Positions 25,222-33,682 of a stretch of DNA of 64,000 bases are shown one piece after another. Source of the DNA: Arcobacter sp. F2176 (GTDB taxonomy: Bacteria > Campylobacterota > Campylobacteria > Campylobacterales > Arcobacteraceae); NCBI RefSeq assembly GCF_004116465.1, contig NZ_PDJV01000003.1:62001-126000 (forward strand). Reading direction: 5' to 3'. Position numbers and translations under genes: made by a program. The notes beneath the pieces are model-generated. The model saw only the letters and a list, made by a program, of their open reading frames with translations, was not told the DNA's origin and did not search any database. The first letter of the stretch is position 1. Each line of letters starts with the position of its first letter.

Positions 25222-26190
25222 ATGAATAATTTGATTGTAAGTGGTATAAAAAGATTTTTAGAAGCTAATTGTTTTAATCAAAATATTTATGAATATCTTG
25301 ATTTTTATGATAGATTAAGAGATCTAAAAGAAGTTAAGCTTATCTATGAAGAACTACAACTATGGATTGAAAAAACCTTTTATATAAAATCATTAAAAAT
25401 TATAATTGACTCTTTGGATGAAAAAGATAAAGAGATCGCTTTTCAAAATTCTAATGATGAAATTTATGAAAATAGTTCAATGATTAAGAAATATAAAGTT
25501 TTTATGAATAAAAGTTTAGCCATAAATTTTTATTTAGTTTGTGAAAATGAAAAACACTTAAAAGAAATCACATCAAATGATGAAATCTTAAATGCTTTTT
25601 TTTACATGGTGGCACCTTTTGTAAATAGTGTTTCATACCAAGAATTAGTACAAAAGTTGACTTTTAAAGACCCTTTGACAAGTGTTTATAATAGAAAGTT
25701 TTTAGTTGAACATTTAAATAAACTATTACCTTTATCAAAAAGAGAGAATAAAAATATCTCATTTTTGATGGTAGGAATTGATCACTTTAAAGCAGTTATT
25801 GATGAATTTGATTATGATATTGGGGATAAGGTTTTAATTAGTTTATCAGAAATATTAAGAAATAATATAAGGGAATCTGACATTGTTGTAAGATTAGAAG
25901 CGGATGAATTTTTAGTTACTTTAGTTGGACTTACATCACAAAATGATGCGAAACTTGTAGCTCAAAAATTAATCGATGTTTTTGCAAAAAGTGAAGTAAA
26001 AGTATCTCCCTCAGGTTATACTTTGAAAAAAACTATTTGCGTGGGTATTACCCATTATGATAATCAAACAAATTCTGTTGATTATATTTTAAGAAACGCT
26101 GATATATCACTTTATGAAGCAAAGAATCTAGGAAGAGGTAAGATAAAAGAATTTTTTCCAGATGAAGTTCAGTGTGTAGATTTATTTTAA
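25222..26190 (+). CDS. GGDEF-domain protein with degenerate active site and intact I-site
   Basis: 322 residues from ATG 25222 (AAGGA upstream; a TTG three bases earlier is possible). The N-terminal 140 residues are helical with no recognised sensor. The GGDEF domain starts with DPLTSVYNRKF (150-160), keeps the metal aspartate in GIDHFK (D187) and the RxxD inhibitory site RESD (217-220), but the signature is EADEF (226-230) in place of GGDEF. Loss of both glycines normally abolishes diguanylate cyclase activity, while the I-site can still bind c-di-GMP. It is thus better seen as a candidate c-di-GMP effector than a cyclase. No membrane segment. Confidence 0.85.
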   Translation: MNNLIVSGIKRFLEANCFNQNIYEYLDFYDRLRDLKEVKLIYEELQLWIEKTFYIKSLKIIIDSLDEKDKEIAFQNSNDEIYENSSMIKKYKVFMNKSLAINFYLVCENEKHLKEITSNDEILNAFFYMVAPFVNSVSYQELVQKLTFKDPLTSVYNRKFLVEHLNKLLPLSKRENKNISFLMVGIDHFKAVIDEFDYDIGDKVLISLSEILRNNIRESDIVVRLEADEFLVTLVGLTSQNDAKLVAQKLIDVFAKSEVKVSPSGYTLKKTICVGITHYDNQTNSVDYILRNADISLYEAKNLGRGKIKEFFPDEVQCVDLF

Positions 26191-26202
26191 AAAGGAGTAT
26201 TA

Positions 26203-26490
26203 ATGGCAGTGGAAGCTAGTGCAAGACATATCTTAATAGACAATGAAGAGATATGTAACCAAGTTAAAGAACAAATAATTAGTGGGGATTTAGATTTTGT
26301 AGAAGCTGCAGAACAATATTCATTATGTCCATCAGGAGATCAAGGTGGAGCTTTAGGTACATTTGGTAAAGGTCAAATGGTAAAAGAGTTTGAAGACGTA
26401 GTATTCACTGCACCTGTAGGAGAAATACAAGGTCCAGTTCAAACAGAATTTGGTTACCACCTTATTGAAGTAACTTCAAGAAATGAGTAA
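26203..26490 (+). CDS. Parvulin-type peptidyl-prolyl isomerase (PpiC-like)
   Basis: 95 residues, a single parvulin domain without a signal peptide. Diagnostic stretches are ARHILIDNEE at the start, YSLCPSGDQGGALGTFGKGQMVKEFEDVVF in the middle and the final FGYHLIEV. It would catalyse cis-trans isomerisation of prolyl bonds in cytosolic proteins. AAAGGAG gives a strong ribosome site. It follows the GGDEF gene by 12 bases. Confidence 0.92.
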   Translation: MAVEASARHILIDNEEICNQVKEQIISGDLDFVEAAEQYSLCPSGDQGGALGTFGKGQMVKEFEDVVFTAPVGEIQGPVQTEFGYHLIEVTSRNE

Positions 26491-26502
26491 AATTATTTAT
26501 AT

Positions 26503-26529
26503 AAAGGCTAACTTTTTATAGTTGCCTTT
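26503..26529. terminator. Bidirectional terminator between ppiC and the sodium channel gene
   Basis: Outer arms AAAGGC (26503-26508) and GCCTTT (26524-26529) with inner AACT/AGTT pairing around a T-rich loop. It lies between convergent genes and overlaps the 3' end of the channel gene. Confidence 0.6.
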
Positions 26530-27311
26530 ATTAATGATTTAAGCTCAAAAATCTCTTCTCTTAATTTCTTAATTTCATCATTCACATTGTGTTCATTTGA
26601 TTGAACCTCTTCAATAATATGTTTCTCTTCATCTTGATTTAGTATCGCCATTGCATCAACTATAATTGCAACAACTAAATTTATCATTACAAAGGTCACA
26701 ATAAATATAAAAGGAACAAAGAAAATCCATGCATGTGGGTAAACTTCCATGATAGGTCGAACAATTCCCATAGACCAAGACTCTAAAGTCATGATTTGAA
26801 AAAGTGTATAAAATGATTCTCCTAAGGTGCCAAACCATTGTGGAAAGCTCTGTGAGAATAGTTGAGTAGACATAATTGCAAATATATAAAAGAACAAGCT
26901 CATAAGAGCAATAACAGATAACATACCAGGTATTACACTAATAAGTGCAGTAACTATCTTTCTCATTTGAGGGACAACAGTTATAAGTCTAAAAAGTCTT
27001 AGTACTCTTAGTATTCTTAAAATTTCAAAGCCAGAACTTAATGGAACTAAAGAAATAGCAACTATTGTAAAGTCAAATATACTCCAAGCATCTTTAAAAA
27101 AAGATATTCTATGAACATAAATTCTAAGTATGATTTCTATTGTAAATATTGTAATAACGATTTGATTAAATAGGTTTGCATAAACTTCATAGTTTGCCAT
27201 AAATACTTTTGAAGTTTCTAATCCCATCGTAATACCGTTTAATACGATTAAATAGGTTATGAATTTTGTAAAAAATCCACCATCTACAAATAATTTTATT
27301 TTGTTAAACAT
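26508..27311 (-). CDS. Voltage-gated sodium channel, NavAb orthologue
   Basis: 267 residues from the ATG at 27311 (AGGA upstream), the exact length of Arcobacter butzleri NavAb. A longer frame to 27350 lacks a ribosome site. Six membrane segments; S4 arginines fall at R99, R102, R105 and R108, and the selectivity filter TLESWSM at residues 175-181 (E177), the same numbering as in NavAb. The S5-S6 pore and the C-terminal coiled coil ([16 protein letters not shown]) that tetramerises are present. It forms a homotetrameric voltage-gated sodium channel in the inner membrane. The assignment rests on recall of the NavAb sequence and is strong. Confidence 0.95.
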   Translation of the reverse strand: MFNKIKLFVDGGFFTKFITYLIVLNGITMGLETSKVFMANYEVYANLFNQIVITIFTIEIILRIYVHRISFFKDAWSIFDFTIVAISLVPLSSGFEILRILRVLRLFRLITVVPQMRKIVTALISVIPGMLSVIALMSLFFYIFAIMSTQLFSQSFPQWFGTLGESFYTLFQIMTLESWSMGIVRPIMEVYPHAWIFFVPFIFIVTFVMINLVVAIIVDAMAILNQDEEKHIIEEVQSNEHNVNDEIKKLREEIFELKSLIKATIKS

Positions 27312-27381
27312 GACAAGTCCTATAAGGATAATTTTCGTAATAATAACCAAAAATTCTTAAGGATTTGTCTTAATTTATTAT

Positions 27382-29061
27382 TTAATCTTCAAATATTTTA
27401 AACACTATATCTTTAAGTTCTTTTTTCAAAGTTAGATTCATGTCTTTTTTATTTGTATAAATATAAAAAGGTACAGTATTTAGCATAGATTTTTTCAATC
27501 TTTTTCTAACTGTTGAAATTTCATCTATTGGAATAATTTCTTCACCATCATAAAGCGTAAACTCTTTATTTAATCCTAAAGTAAAAGATACAATTTGGTA
27601 TGTGAAAAATACATCTTCTTCTTGAGTTTCCCATTTTTTTATAAATTTATCTAGTTCGATTCTAAGTTTTTTGAATCTATTTTTTGTAAGGTATCCAAAA
27701 CTTTCTCTAAATTTATATCTTTCAATTGTAGAAAATTCTAGCACTTTATAAAATTCATTTAAATTTTTCCAAGGAGATCTAAAAAATCTTTTTCCAAAAA
27801 GTACTTCTTCAAACGATTTTAGATACTTTTTGTCATCATTTGTTTTAGTATCTTTATTTTTTATTTCAAAATACTCTTTCTTAAATAGTGAAATTAGCCA
27901 ATTTTCATCAAGCATAGAGACTATGTCTAGTCGTCTCTCTTCATTTTTTTCACTTAAAAAATTCCAAAGCATAGCAATACAGTTTGATGAGTTTCTTTCA
28001 TAAAACATGCCATTTCTAAAATATTTATTTGAAAGATATAAAACTACATTTTCTAATAGGGCATCTGTTTTTGCAATACCATGATTATAGATTACCTTTT
28101 TATATAAGTTAAATCTCATTTCTAAAAGATGTTCAATGTCTATTAAGCCCATATCAAAGAAGCTTATTTTAAAAGTTTTCCCATCTCTTACTAATACAGT
28201 ATGTTTTGTGATTCTTAAGTTGTCATTTGCTCCACCAATATATCCAGAAGCTACCATATCCCGATTTATATAATCTAATCTATCAGCATCAATAGTTCCA
28301 CTAATAATTGAATGTAATACTTTAAAATCAAATTTTCCATAAATCTTCTCTTTTAATATAAACATACAAAGCTTATGCAATAATTTGAAATAATCAATAT
28401 CTGATTGCCTATCACTATTTTTTATAAGTTCTTCTTTAAATAATAAATCAATAAAGTTTTCACCAATTGCTTCATGTAATACTTGCTTTTGATTTGAAGT
28501 TATATCTTCATACAAGTCTTTAAAATTCTCTTCTTTTTGAAGTAAATCAGGAGAGTTTTGTATATTTTCATATACTCGTTTTAGTGCATTTTCAACTTGA
28601 TGTGAAAAAGGAAGATGTCCTACATCATGGAGTAAGCCAGCCAATCTTACAGCTTGTAAAGTGATTATGTAAGTATCATTGTACATTTTAGAGTTTGTAG
28701 GTATAGAGAATTGATATAAGGCTTTATTATCAAAGTAAGAACTACCTTCATCAAATGTAATATTTAACTTATCTTCTACAATTATTTCATGAATAACTTT
28801 TTTCATACTTCTTAAAAACATGTCCCTTGTTGTTGAATCACTATTTAAAAGGGCATTTTTTAGCATATAAGAACTTACATGCATTGTTCCTAAACAATGT
28901 ATAAATCTTTTTGTTGTAATTGATGGAAATGAAAAATAAGCTAGGGCATTTTGTGTTACAAATTGCAGTCTATTTAATATCTTACTTTGTAAAATCAAAT
29001 CTTCAAGTTTTGTATACTCTATATGATTATAAATAGTATCATTTATTAGTCTATTTTGAAT
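27382..29061 (-). CDS. HD-domain phosphohydrolase, SAMHD1/dGTPase-like, probable ATT start
   Basis: 559 residues if started at ATT (29061), 538 if at the in-frame TTG (28998). The stretch encoded upstream of the TTG (NDTIYNHIEYTKLEDLIL) resembles the conserved N-terminus of SAMHD1-like proteins (the DPVHG-IEL region), and AAGGA sits eight bases before the ATT. No ATG, GTG or TTG is available before the in-frame TAA, so a rare ATT start is proposed. The metal site is H61 in RFIHCLGTMH, H145-D146 in LLHDVGH and an aspartate in IDADRLDYINRD. Related enzymes remove triphosphate from dNTPs; substrate unproven. Confidence 0.8.
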   Translation of the reverse strand: MQNRLINDTIYNHIEYTKLEDLILQSKILNRLQFVTQNALAYFSFPSITTKRFIHCLGTMHVSSYMLKNALLNSDSTTRDMFLRSMKKVIHEIIVEDKLNITFDEGSSYFDNKALYQFSIPTNSKMYNDTYIITLQAVRLAGLLHDVGHLPFSHQVENALKRVYENIQNSPDLLQKEENFKDLYEDITSNQKQVLHEAIGENFIDLLFKEELIKNSDRQSDIDYFKLLHKLCMFILKEKIYGKFDFKVLHSIISGTIDADRLDYINRDMVASGYIGGANDNLRITKHTVLVRDGKTFKISFFDMGLIDIEHLLEMRFNLYKKVIYNHGIAKTDALLENVVLYLSNKYFRNGMFYERNSSNCIAMLWNFLSEKNEERRLDIVSMLDENWLISLFKKEYFEIKNKDTKTNDDKKYLKSFEEVLFGKRFFRSPWKNLNEFYKVLEFSTIERYKFRESFGYLTKNRFKKLRIELDKFIKKWETQEEDVFFTYQIVSFTLGLNKEFTLYDGEEIIPIDEISTVRKRLKKSMLNTVPFYIYTNKKDMNLTLKKELKDIVFKIFED

Positions 29062-29209
29062 GGTAGTTTCCTTTTTTAACTTAAGTTACTCTTTTCATAA
29101 TTATGACTTAATTTTAGTTAATGTTACAAATTAATTTCAATTTAATTACAAATTTATAAATATAATTATAGAATACTATATTAATACTTATTATCAATTA
29201 GGATATCCA

Positions 29210-29326
29210 ATGCAAGAAATAGCAATTTTTTCAATCGTTTTATTAGCTTTAGCATATATTTTAAGAAAAACTTTTAAAAAGAATGGTGGCTGTGGCTGTG
29301 GAGAAGAGGGTTGTTCTAAAAAATAG
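29210..29326 (+). CDS. FeoB-associated Cys-rich mini-protein
   Basis: 38 residues: an N-terminal membrane helix (about 3-18), a basic stretch and a cysteine-rich tail NGGCGCGEEGCSKK. This matches the small FeoB-associated Cys-rich membrane protein family, thought to help ferrous iron uptake or its electron or metal handling. No feoA or feoB gene lies nearby in this window. AGGAT precedes the ATG by five bases. It is flanked by a T-rich hairpin. Confidence 0.75.
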   Translation: MQEIAIFSIVLLALAYILRKTFKKNGGCGCGEEGCSKK

Positions 29327-29337
29327 AACAATCTCTT
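29311..29337 (+). terminator. Terminator of the Cys-rich mini-gene
   Basis: Arms TTGTTCT (29311-29317) and AGAACAA (29325-29331) around AAAAAAT, then TCTCTTT. It overlaps the end of the mini-gene and may also serve the convergent phoH-like gene. Confidence 0.5.
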
Positions 29338-29346
29338 TACTACTAT

Positions 29347-30723
29347 TTAGTTTTTCTTATTTTCAAATATTCGCTCAGTAAATTCTGCGAATTTACCTCT
29401 TACTGCTTTTTCAAGTTCAATTGCAAACATTTTAACTTCATCATGTTCAAAATTTGTCTGTTTTAAAAGCGTAGTTAGACCATTATTGTATTTATTTAAA
29501 TATAAATTATCAATTTGTCTATTTGAACCAATTACAATAGCCATACAACTTTCATCAAGTCTTGAAAGTATAAGTTGAGTAGTTTTTTCACTTGAATTTT
29601 GCCACTCATCCATTATAACAATAGCAGAGCTAAGTGTTCTTCCTCTAGCTTCCCCTGGCCACAAAGTTTCAATACAATATTTAGATGTAAGCTCAGAAAT
29701 TTTGCTATCAATTGATTCTTTGTTTTCTTTATTTTCTGATTTCTTTAACTGTTTTTTAGCAATAAATTCTAAAGTATCAGTCAAAGCCATATTATAAATA
29801 CGAAATTTTTCTTCATTTCCTGATAAAAATCCAATATCAGCACCTTTGTCAAGTGATTCAATAGAGTTTCGTACATATACTATTTTGTCATAAAGTCCTA
29901 AGTCAATAAGTCTCATGGCACTTGCAATTGACATCAAAGTTTTACCACTTCCAGCTTTTGCATCAATAACCAATAAATCATACATATTAGATACAATTGC
30001 TTTTGAAAATAGTTTTTGTTTAAGGTTTACAGGTTTTACTTGTAAGGCTTTAAAATCACTTTCACTTAAAATATTTATTATCTTATTTATAATTATTGCA
30101 TACTCTTTATTTCCATCTTCACTACTAAATTCATAAGAGAAGTTTTCAAAAGTATATTTATCATCAAAAGAAGTAATAAGTTTTCCATCAAGTGAGTTAA
30201 ATTTAGATGAGTCTAATTCTAAAGTTTTTACAAACTCAAATTTAGGAACAACAGATTTATCATCATGTAAAGTCTCAGCTTTTATTCCTTTGAACTGAGC
30301 AAAAGTTCTTGCATAAATATCAATTGATAAAAATATTGTTTGGGCACCTTTATAGTACTGTTGTGCGATTGCTGCAACTTCAATAATTCTTTTGTCATTA
30401 CTTTCACTTAAGTGAACTTGTTCTATTTCAGAATCATATTTATCTTTTGCAATAACATGTAGTTGAAGATTATCACTAAAATATTTTACAACTTTAAATT
30501 TACTTCTATGATCTACTTCTTTGATTTTCATTTTGGCTAGAAGTCTAGCAAACTCTCTTGAGTAAAAACCAAGTTCATTGGGTAACTTTTTTTTATCCTC
30601 AAGTTCAAATAAAACAGTTTCTGGTACAACTATTACATTAGAACCATTATCACTGACTTTATACAGGTTTTGTAGGTTTTGTAGAATAATGTTTGTATCT
30701 ACTACGTATATTTTTTCTTTCAT
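29347..30723 (-). CDS. PIN-PhoH fusion ATPase/ribonuclease (YlaK-like)
   Basis: 458 residues. The N-terminal PIN domain begins KIYVVDTNIILQN (catalytic D9) and continues to about residue 140; the C-terminal PhoH-type ATPase has Walker A DAKAGSGKT near residue 254 and Walker B VIMDEWQNSS near 371, with GSNRQID following. PhoH2-type fusions unwind and cleave RNA; in this group they are usually single genes. Cytosolic. Promoter not identified; the gene is preceded by about 160 AT-rich bases. Confidence 0.88.
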   Translation of the reverse strand: MKEKIYVVDTNIILQNLQNLYKVSDNGSNVIVVPETVLFELEDKKKLPNELGFYSREFARLLAKMKIKEVDHRSKFKVVKYFSDNLQLHVIAKDKYDSEIEQVHLSESNDKRIIEVAAIAQQYYKGAQTIFLSIDIYARTFAQFKGIKAETLHDDKSVVPKFEFVKTLELDSSKFNSLDGKLITSFDDKYTFENFSYEFSSEDGNKEYAIIINKIINILSESDFKALQVKPVNLKQKLFSKAIVSNMYDLLVIDAKAGSGKTLMSIASAMRLIDLGLYDKIVYVRNSIESLDKGADIGFLSGNEEKFRIYNMALTDTLEFIAKKQLKKSENKENKESIDSKISELTSKYCIETLWPGEARGRTLSSAIVIMDEWQNSSEKTTQLILSRLDESCMAIVIGSNRQIDNLYLNKYNNGLTTLLKQTNFEHDEVKMFAIELEKAVRGKFAEFTERIFENKKN

Positions 30724-30852
30724 AATTTCATTATATCATGAATTTGTTAGATAATTATTACAAACTGTATATAAAGTAACTAGTTACATTTTGGTAACAT
30801 TTTGAATTTTCTGGATAAATATTAGGATAAAAGTAGATGTAGAATATAGATG

Positions 30853-30886
30853 TAATATAAGTAGAGTTTTATCTCTACTTATATTA
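30853..30886 (-). terminator. Hairpin after rraA-like gene
   Basis: A perfect 14-bp stem, TAATATAAGTAGAG (30853-30866) with CTCTACTTATATTA (30873-30886). It starts at the base after the minus-strand stop codon. There is no T-run beyond it, so it may act as an mRNA 3'-end stabiliser as well as a terminator. Confidence 0.6.
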
Positions 30887-31369
30887 TTAGATTAATTTTT
30901 CTCTTGAAACTATTACCCCATCTAAATCAGCATATAAATAATCACCTTCATGAAAAGTAACTCCACCAAAGCTCAATTGATCACCTCTTGAAGAAGTTGT
31001 TTTTTCAAAATTTCTTAATGGACAAGTCCCTATTGCATATAAAGCAACATCAATATCTTTTGTATAAGCGATGTCTCTTACATATCCATTGATAATAATA
31101 GCTTGCCAATTGTTATTTTTAGCAAAATCCATTAATTTATCTCCAACTACTCCATAAAAATATCTTGCATTTTCAACTACTACAACTTTGCCTTTTCCAT
31201 TTTCATCTCTTAACATTTCCAATAGTTCCCAATTGCTTTTATCAAGTTTAATTGTTACTATTTGTCCAGCACATTTTTTTAATCCCCCATAATTTTTATA
31301 TTCATTTGACAATACCTGAATCTCTTTGTCTTGGTTATCATCGCATAAATCTGCAGTTTCAAAATTCAT
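30887..31369 (-). CDS. rraA: RraA-family protein
   Basis: 160 residues of the RraA fold. The family aldolase/decarboxylase motif G-x20-RD is present: GDKLMDFAKNNNWQAIIIN, then GYVRD near residue 98. The closing DYLYADLDGVIVS is also typical. RraA in E. coli binds RNase E; homologues with this motif act as 4-hydroxy-4-methyl-2-oxoglutarate aldolase or oxaloacetate decarboxylase. Campylobacterota use other RNases, so a metabolic role is at least as likely. GGGGAAGAA precedes the ATG. Single gene with its own hairpin. Confidence 0.85.
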   Translation of the reverse strand: MNFETADLCDDNQDKEIQVLSNEYKNYGGLKKCAGQIVTIKLDKSNWELLEMLRDENGKGKVVVVENARYFYGVVGDKLMDFAKNNNWQAIIINGYVRDIAYTKDIDVALYAIGTCPLRNFEKTTSSRGDQLSFGGVTFHEGDYLYADLDGVIVSREKLI

Positions 31370-31566
31370 TTCTTCCCCTTTAAATCTTAATTGAAGCAGG
31401 AGTATATGTTAATAAAGTGTATAAAAAATGTATAACTCAACTAAAATTAAGAATTTGTTTATAATATTGATACAATGTATCATAAAGTAACATAAAATTG
31501 TACTATTCATTTCTATTAGATTATAAAATTAATATTTTCTTAATTTTTATTTAAAAATTAGGCATA

Positions 31567-31599
31567 AAAAAAGGTTAGTCATTTTGACTAACCTTTTTT
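31567..31599. terminator. Strong bidirectional terminator downstream of csp
   Basis: Arms AAAAAAGGTTAGTCA (31567-31581) and TGACTAACCTTTTTT (31585-31599) around TTT. Perfect 15-bp pairing with A and T tracts on both sides, a textbook intrinsic terminator for the minus-strand cold-shock gene. Confidence 0.9.
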
Positions 31600-31618
31600 A
31601 TTGTAAATAACTTTATTA

Positions 31619-31837
31619 TTATAAAGCAGTTACATTTTCAGCTTGTGGACCTTTTTGACCTTCAGCTACTTCGAAAGTTACTTTTTGACCTTCGTTTAAA
31701 GATACTCTACCGTATCCAGTACTGTTAATTTGTCTATAATGTACGAATACATCTTTACCACCGTTTTCTTGTTCGATAAATCCAAAACCTTTTTCACTGT
31801 TGAACCATTTTACTGTTCCGTTTACTAAATCTGCCAT
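31619..31837 (-). CDS. Cold-shock protein (CspA family)
   Basis: 72 residues, one cold-shock domain with both RNA-binding motifs: KGFGFIEQ (RNP1) near residues 16-23 and VFVHY (RNP2) near residues 30-34. It binds single-stranded RNA and DNA and keeps mRNAs unfolded at low temperature. AAAGGAAACTGC precedes the start. The roughly 150-base leader and its hairpin suggest regulation at the RNA level, as is common for csp genes. Confidence 0.95.
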   Translation of the reverse strand: MADLVNGTVKWFNSEKGFGFIEQENGGKDVFVHYRQINSTGYGRVSLNEGQKVTFEVAEGQKGPQAENVTAL

Positions 31838-31946
31838 GCAGTTTCCTTTGTTGTTTAAATATACTTTATTGCTAAAGTGGTAGAAAATATAAATTTGAGT
31901 GTTCTTTCATGGTAGATTATCTGTGTACTTGTAAATAGTTTTCAAT

Positions 31947-31996
31947 AAAAAAAGCCAAAGATGAAACTCGAAACCATCTTCATGAAAAACAGTATA
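31947..31996 (-). promoter_or_regulatory. csp promoter and structured 5' leader hairpin
   Basis: On the minus strand a TATACT -10 box (31996-31991) is followed within the early leader by arms AAGATG (31980-31975) and CATCTT (31963-31958), then TGGCTTTTTTT (to 31947). The hairpin plus T-run resembles an attenuator about 110 bases before the start codon. Leaders of cold-shock genes often contain such temperature-sensitive structures. Confidence 0.5.
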
Positions 31997-32042
31997 GCTA
32001 AAATAAAAATTAAATGCAAGTATTATTAAAAAAAATTTAATA

Positions 32043-32225
32043 TTATATTACATTTTCATTAATCATTACTCTCCAACCCTCATATTTAGGGAGTTTTTCT
32101 ATCTCTTTTATCTGCGTATTTGTTAAGTTTGGGTAGCTCATTTTCTTCCCATCCCATACAATACAGGGGAAAGTCTTCTCTTTTATGAAAATTGATTTAA
32201 TAATTTTAAGTATTTTTTTTATCAT
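32043..32225 (-). CDS. Small hypothetical protein coupled to the methyltransferase
   Basis: 60 residues: a basic amphipathic N-terminus (KKILKIIKSIFIKEK) and a C-terminal part with CIVWDGKKMSYPNLT and WRVMINE. Family not recognised. The start overlaps the stop of the methyltransferase gene by ATGA, so it is translated with it. The single cysteine and tryptophans give no clear motif. Confidence 0.55.
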   Translation of the reverse strand: MIKKILKIIKSIFIKEKTFPCIVWDGKKMSYPNLTNTQIKEIEKLPKYEGWRVMINENVI

Positions 32226-32893
32226 TTTACTCTTTTATATACTGCAAAAAAATGAGGAACAGAAGGTTTTTGATTATCATCATATGCTAAAAAACTAATC
32301 TCTTCTAATCCATTACTTAATACAAATTGATTTATTTCTTTTTTATCCAAAGGTAAAGGTATCTCATCTAAGTTTTTATTCTCTTTTCTACTTCTACAAG
32401 AGACAAGTACATATCCTCCTATATTTAATAAATTTGAAATAGCAACTCTAGCTTTACTTCTATAATCACCTGGTAAAACTTGTATTGTATTACATTCATA
32501 TACTAAATCAAAGTTTCCAAGCCATGCTTTATCATATTCAAATAAATTTGCAACAAGATAATTAACTTTTGTATTTGGATATCTTTTTTTACAAAGTTCG
32601 ATTGCAGTTGGAGCTATATCAAATGCAGTAACCTCAAATCCAAAGTCGCTTAATGCTTCTGCATCATCACCAACACCACAACCTATTACAACAGCTTTTG
32701 GGGCTTGTTTATTGATTTTATTTTTATTTAACCAATTTATTAAATAAGGACTTGCTTTCAAGTCAGCCCAAAATACTTTTTTATAATCTCCCTTTGCATT
32801 TTTATAAATGGTATCAAACCAATCTAGTGGTCTATCTTCTTCTTGGTACTGTTTAACCATATTTTTATATTCAATTGGATCAAATATTTGCAT
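32222..32893 (-). CDS. Class I SAM-dependent methyltransferase, TPMT-like
   Basis: 223 residues. The SAM site VVIGCGVGDDAEALSDFGFEVTAFDIAPTAI region at about residues 69-100 and the opening YKNMVKQYQEEDRPLDWFDTIY segment match the thiopurine methyltransferase group found in bacteria, which methylate sulfur, selenium or tellurium compounds. GNFDLVYECNTIQVLP near residues 127-142 replaces the usual motif IV. Cytosolic. Followed by a coupled small gene of unknown role. Confidence 0.8.
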   Translation of the reverse strand: MQIFDPIEYKNMVKQYQEEDRPLDWFDTIYKNAKGDYKKVFWADLKASPYLINWLNKNKINKQAPKAVVIGCGVGDDAEALSDFGFEVTAFDIAPTAIELCKKRYPNTKVNYLVANLFEYDKAWLGNFDLVYECNTIQVLPGDYRSKARVAISNLLNIGGYVLVSCRSRKENKNLDEIPLPLDKKEINQFVLSNGLEEISFLAYDDNQKPSVPHFFAVYKRVK

Positions 32894-33018
32894 TTTAACT
32901 CCTATAATAAATTATTTTATTTAAAATAAGGTTTTATTAGTATAATTTTGATTTTTAAAAATAAATATTTATATTCTATTAATATATAGATATTAAAATA
33001 CATACACTAGGAGTAGAA

Positions 33019-33660
33019 ATGCAGAATAAAAAAACAGTTTTAATAATACTAATCGTATTAATTGGATTATTTCTTGTAGGTGGATATTTTTATAAACAAA
33101 ATAAAGCCAATGAATTTACAAAAGTTGCAAGTGGAAAAGCAGAGCTTTTTCAAAGGGATTATTCTTTAGTAATAGGACCAAAAGATGCAAAAGTTCAATT
33201 AATAGAATTTTTTGATCCAGCTTGTGGAACTTGTGCTTATTATTATCCTTTTGTTAAAGATTTAATTAAAAAGCATAAAGATGATATTAAATTAGTTCTA
33301 AGATATGCACCCTTTCATGAAAATTCTAACTATACAGTAAAAATGTTAGAAGGGGCAAGAGAACAAAATCTTTTTAATGAGACTTTAGAATTGATGTTTG
33401 CTACACAAAATCAATGGTTAGATGGACATGGTGTGGATCCTAGAAAGTTATGGATTGTTTTAGAAAAGTCAAATATACTTGATATGAAAAAACTATCAAT
33501 AAGCATGGATAATATCATGTATGATAAAATTATTGAACAAGACTTAGATGATGCAAGGGTTTTAAATGTGAGAGGAACTCCTTCATTTTTTGTAAACGGA
33601 ATACCTCTTCAAGAACTTAGCGGTGAAAATTTACAAAAATTAATTGAATCACAACTATAA
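33019..33660 (+). CDS. DsbA/DsbG-like thioredoxin-fold protein, membrane-anchored
   Basis: 213 residues. An uncleaved-looking N-terminal helix (about 6-24) anchors a periplasmic domain. The thioredoxin core has FFDPACGTCAYYYPF with CxxC = CGTC near residues 71-74 and the cis-proline loop RGTPSFFVNG near 191-200. It is of the DsbA/BdbD type and probably oxidises or isomerises disulfides in exported proteins. Single gene with GGAG ribosome site and a strong terminator. No paired DsbB is adjacent; one is encoded at 49112. Confidence 0.85.
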   Translation: MQNKKTVLIILIVLIGLFLVGGYFYKQNKANEFTKVASGKAELFQRDYSLVIGPKDAKVQLIEFFDPACGTCAYYYPFVKDLIKKHKDDIKLVLRYAPFHENSNYTVKMLEGAREQNLFNETLELMFATQNQWLDGHGVDPRKLWIVLEKSNILDMKKLSISMDNIMYDKIIEQDLDDARVLNVRGTPSFFVNGIPLQELSGENLQKLIESQL

Positions 33661-33682
33661 AAGATACTTTAAAGTATCTTTT
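33659..33682. terminator. Bidirectional terminator between dsbA-like and pentapeptide genes
   Basis: A perfect 24-base palindrome with arms AAAAGATACT and AGTATCTTTT around TTAA. It overlaps both convergent stop codons and carries T tracts in both directions. Confidence 0.75.
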
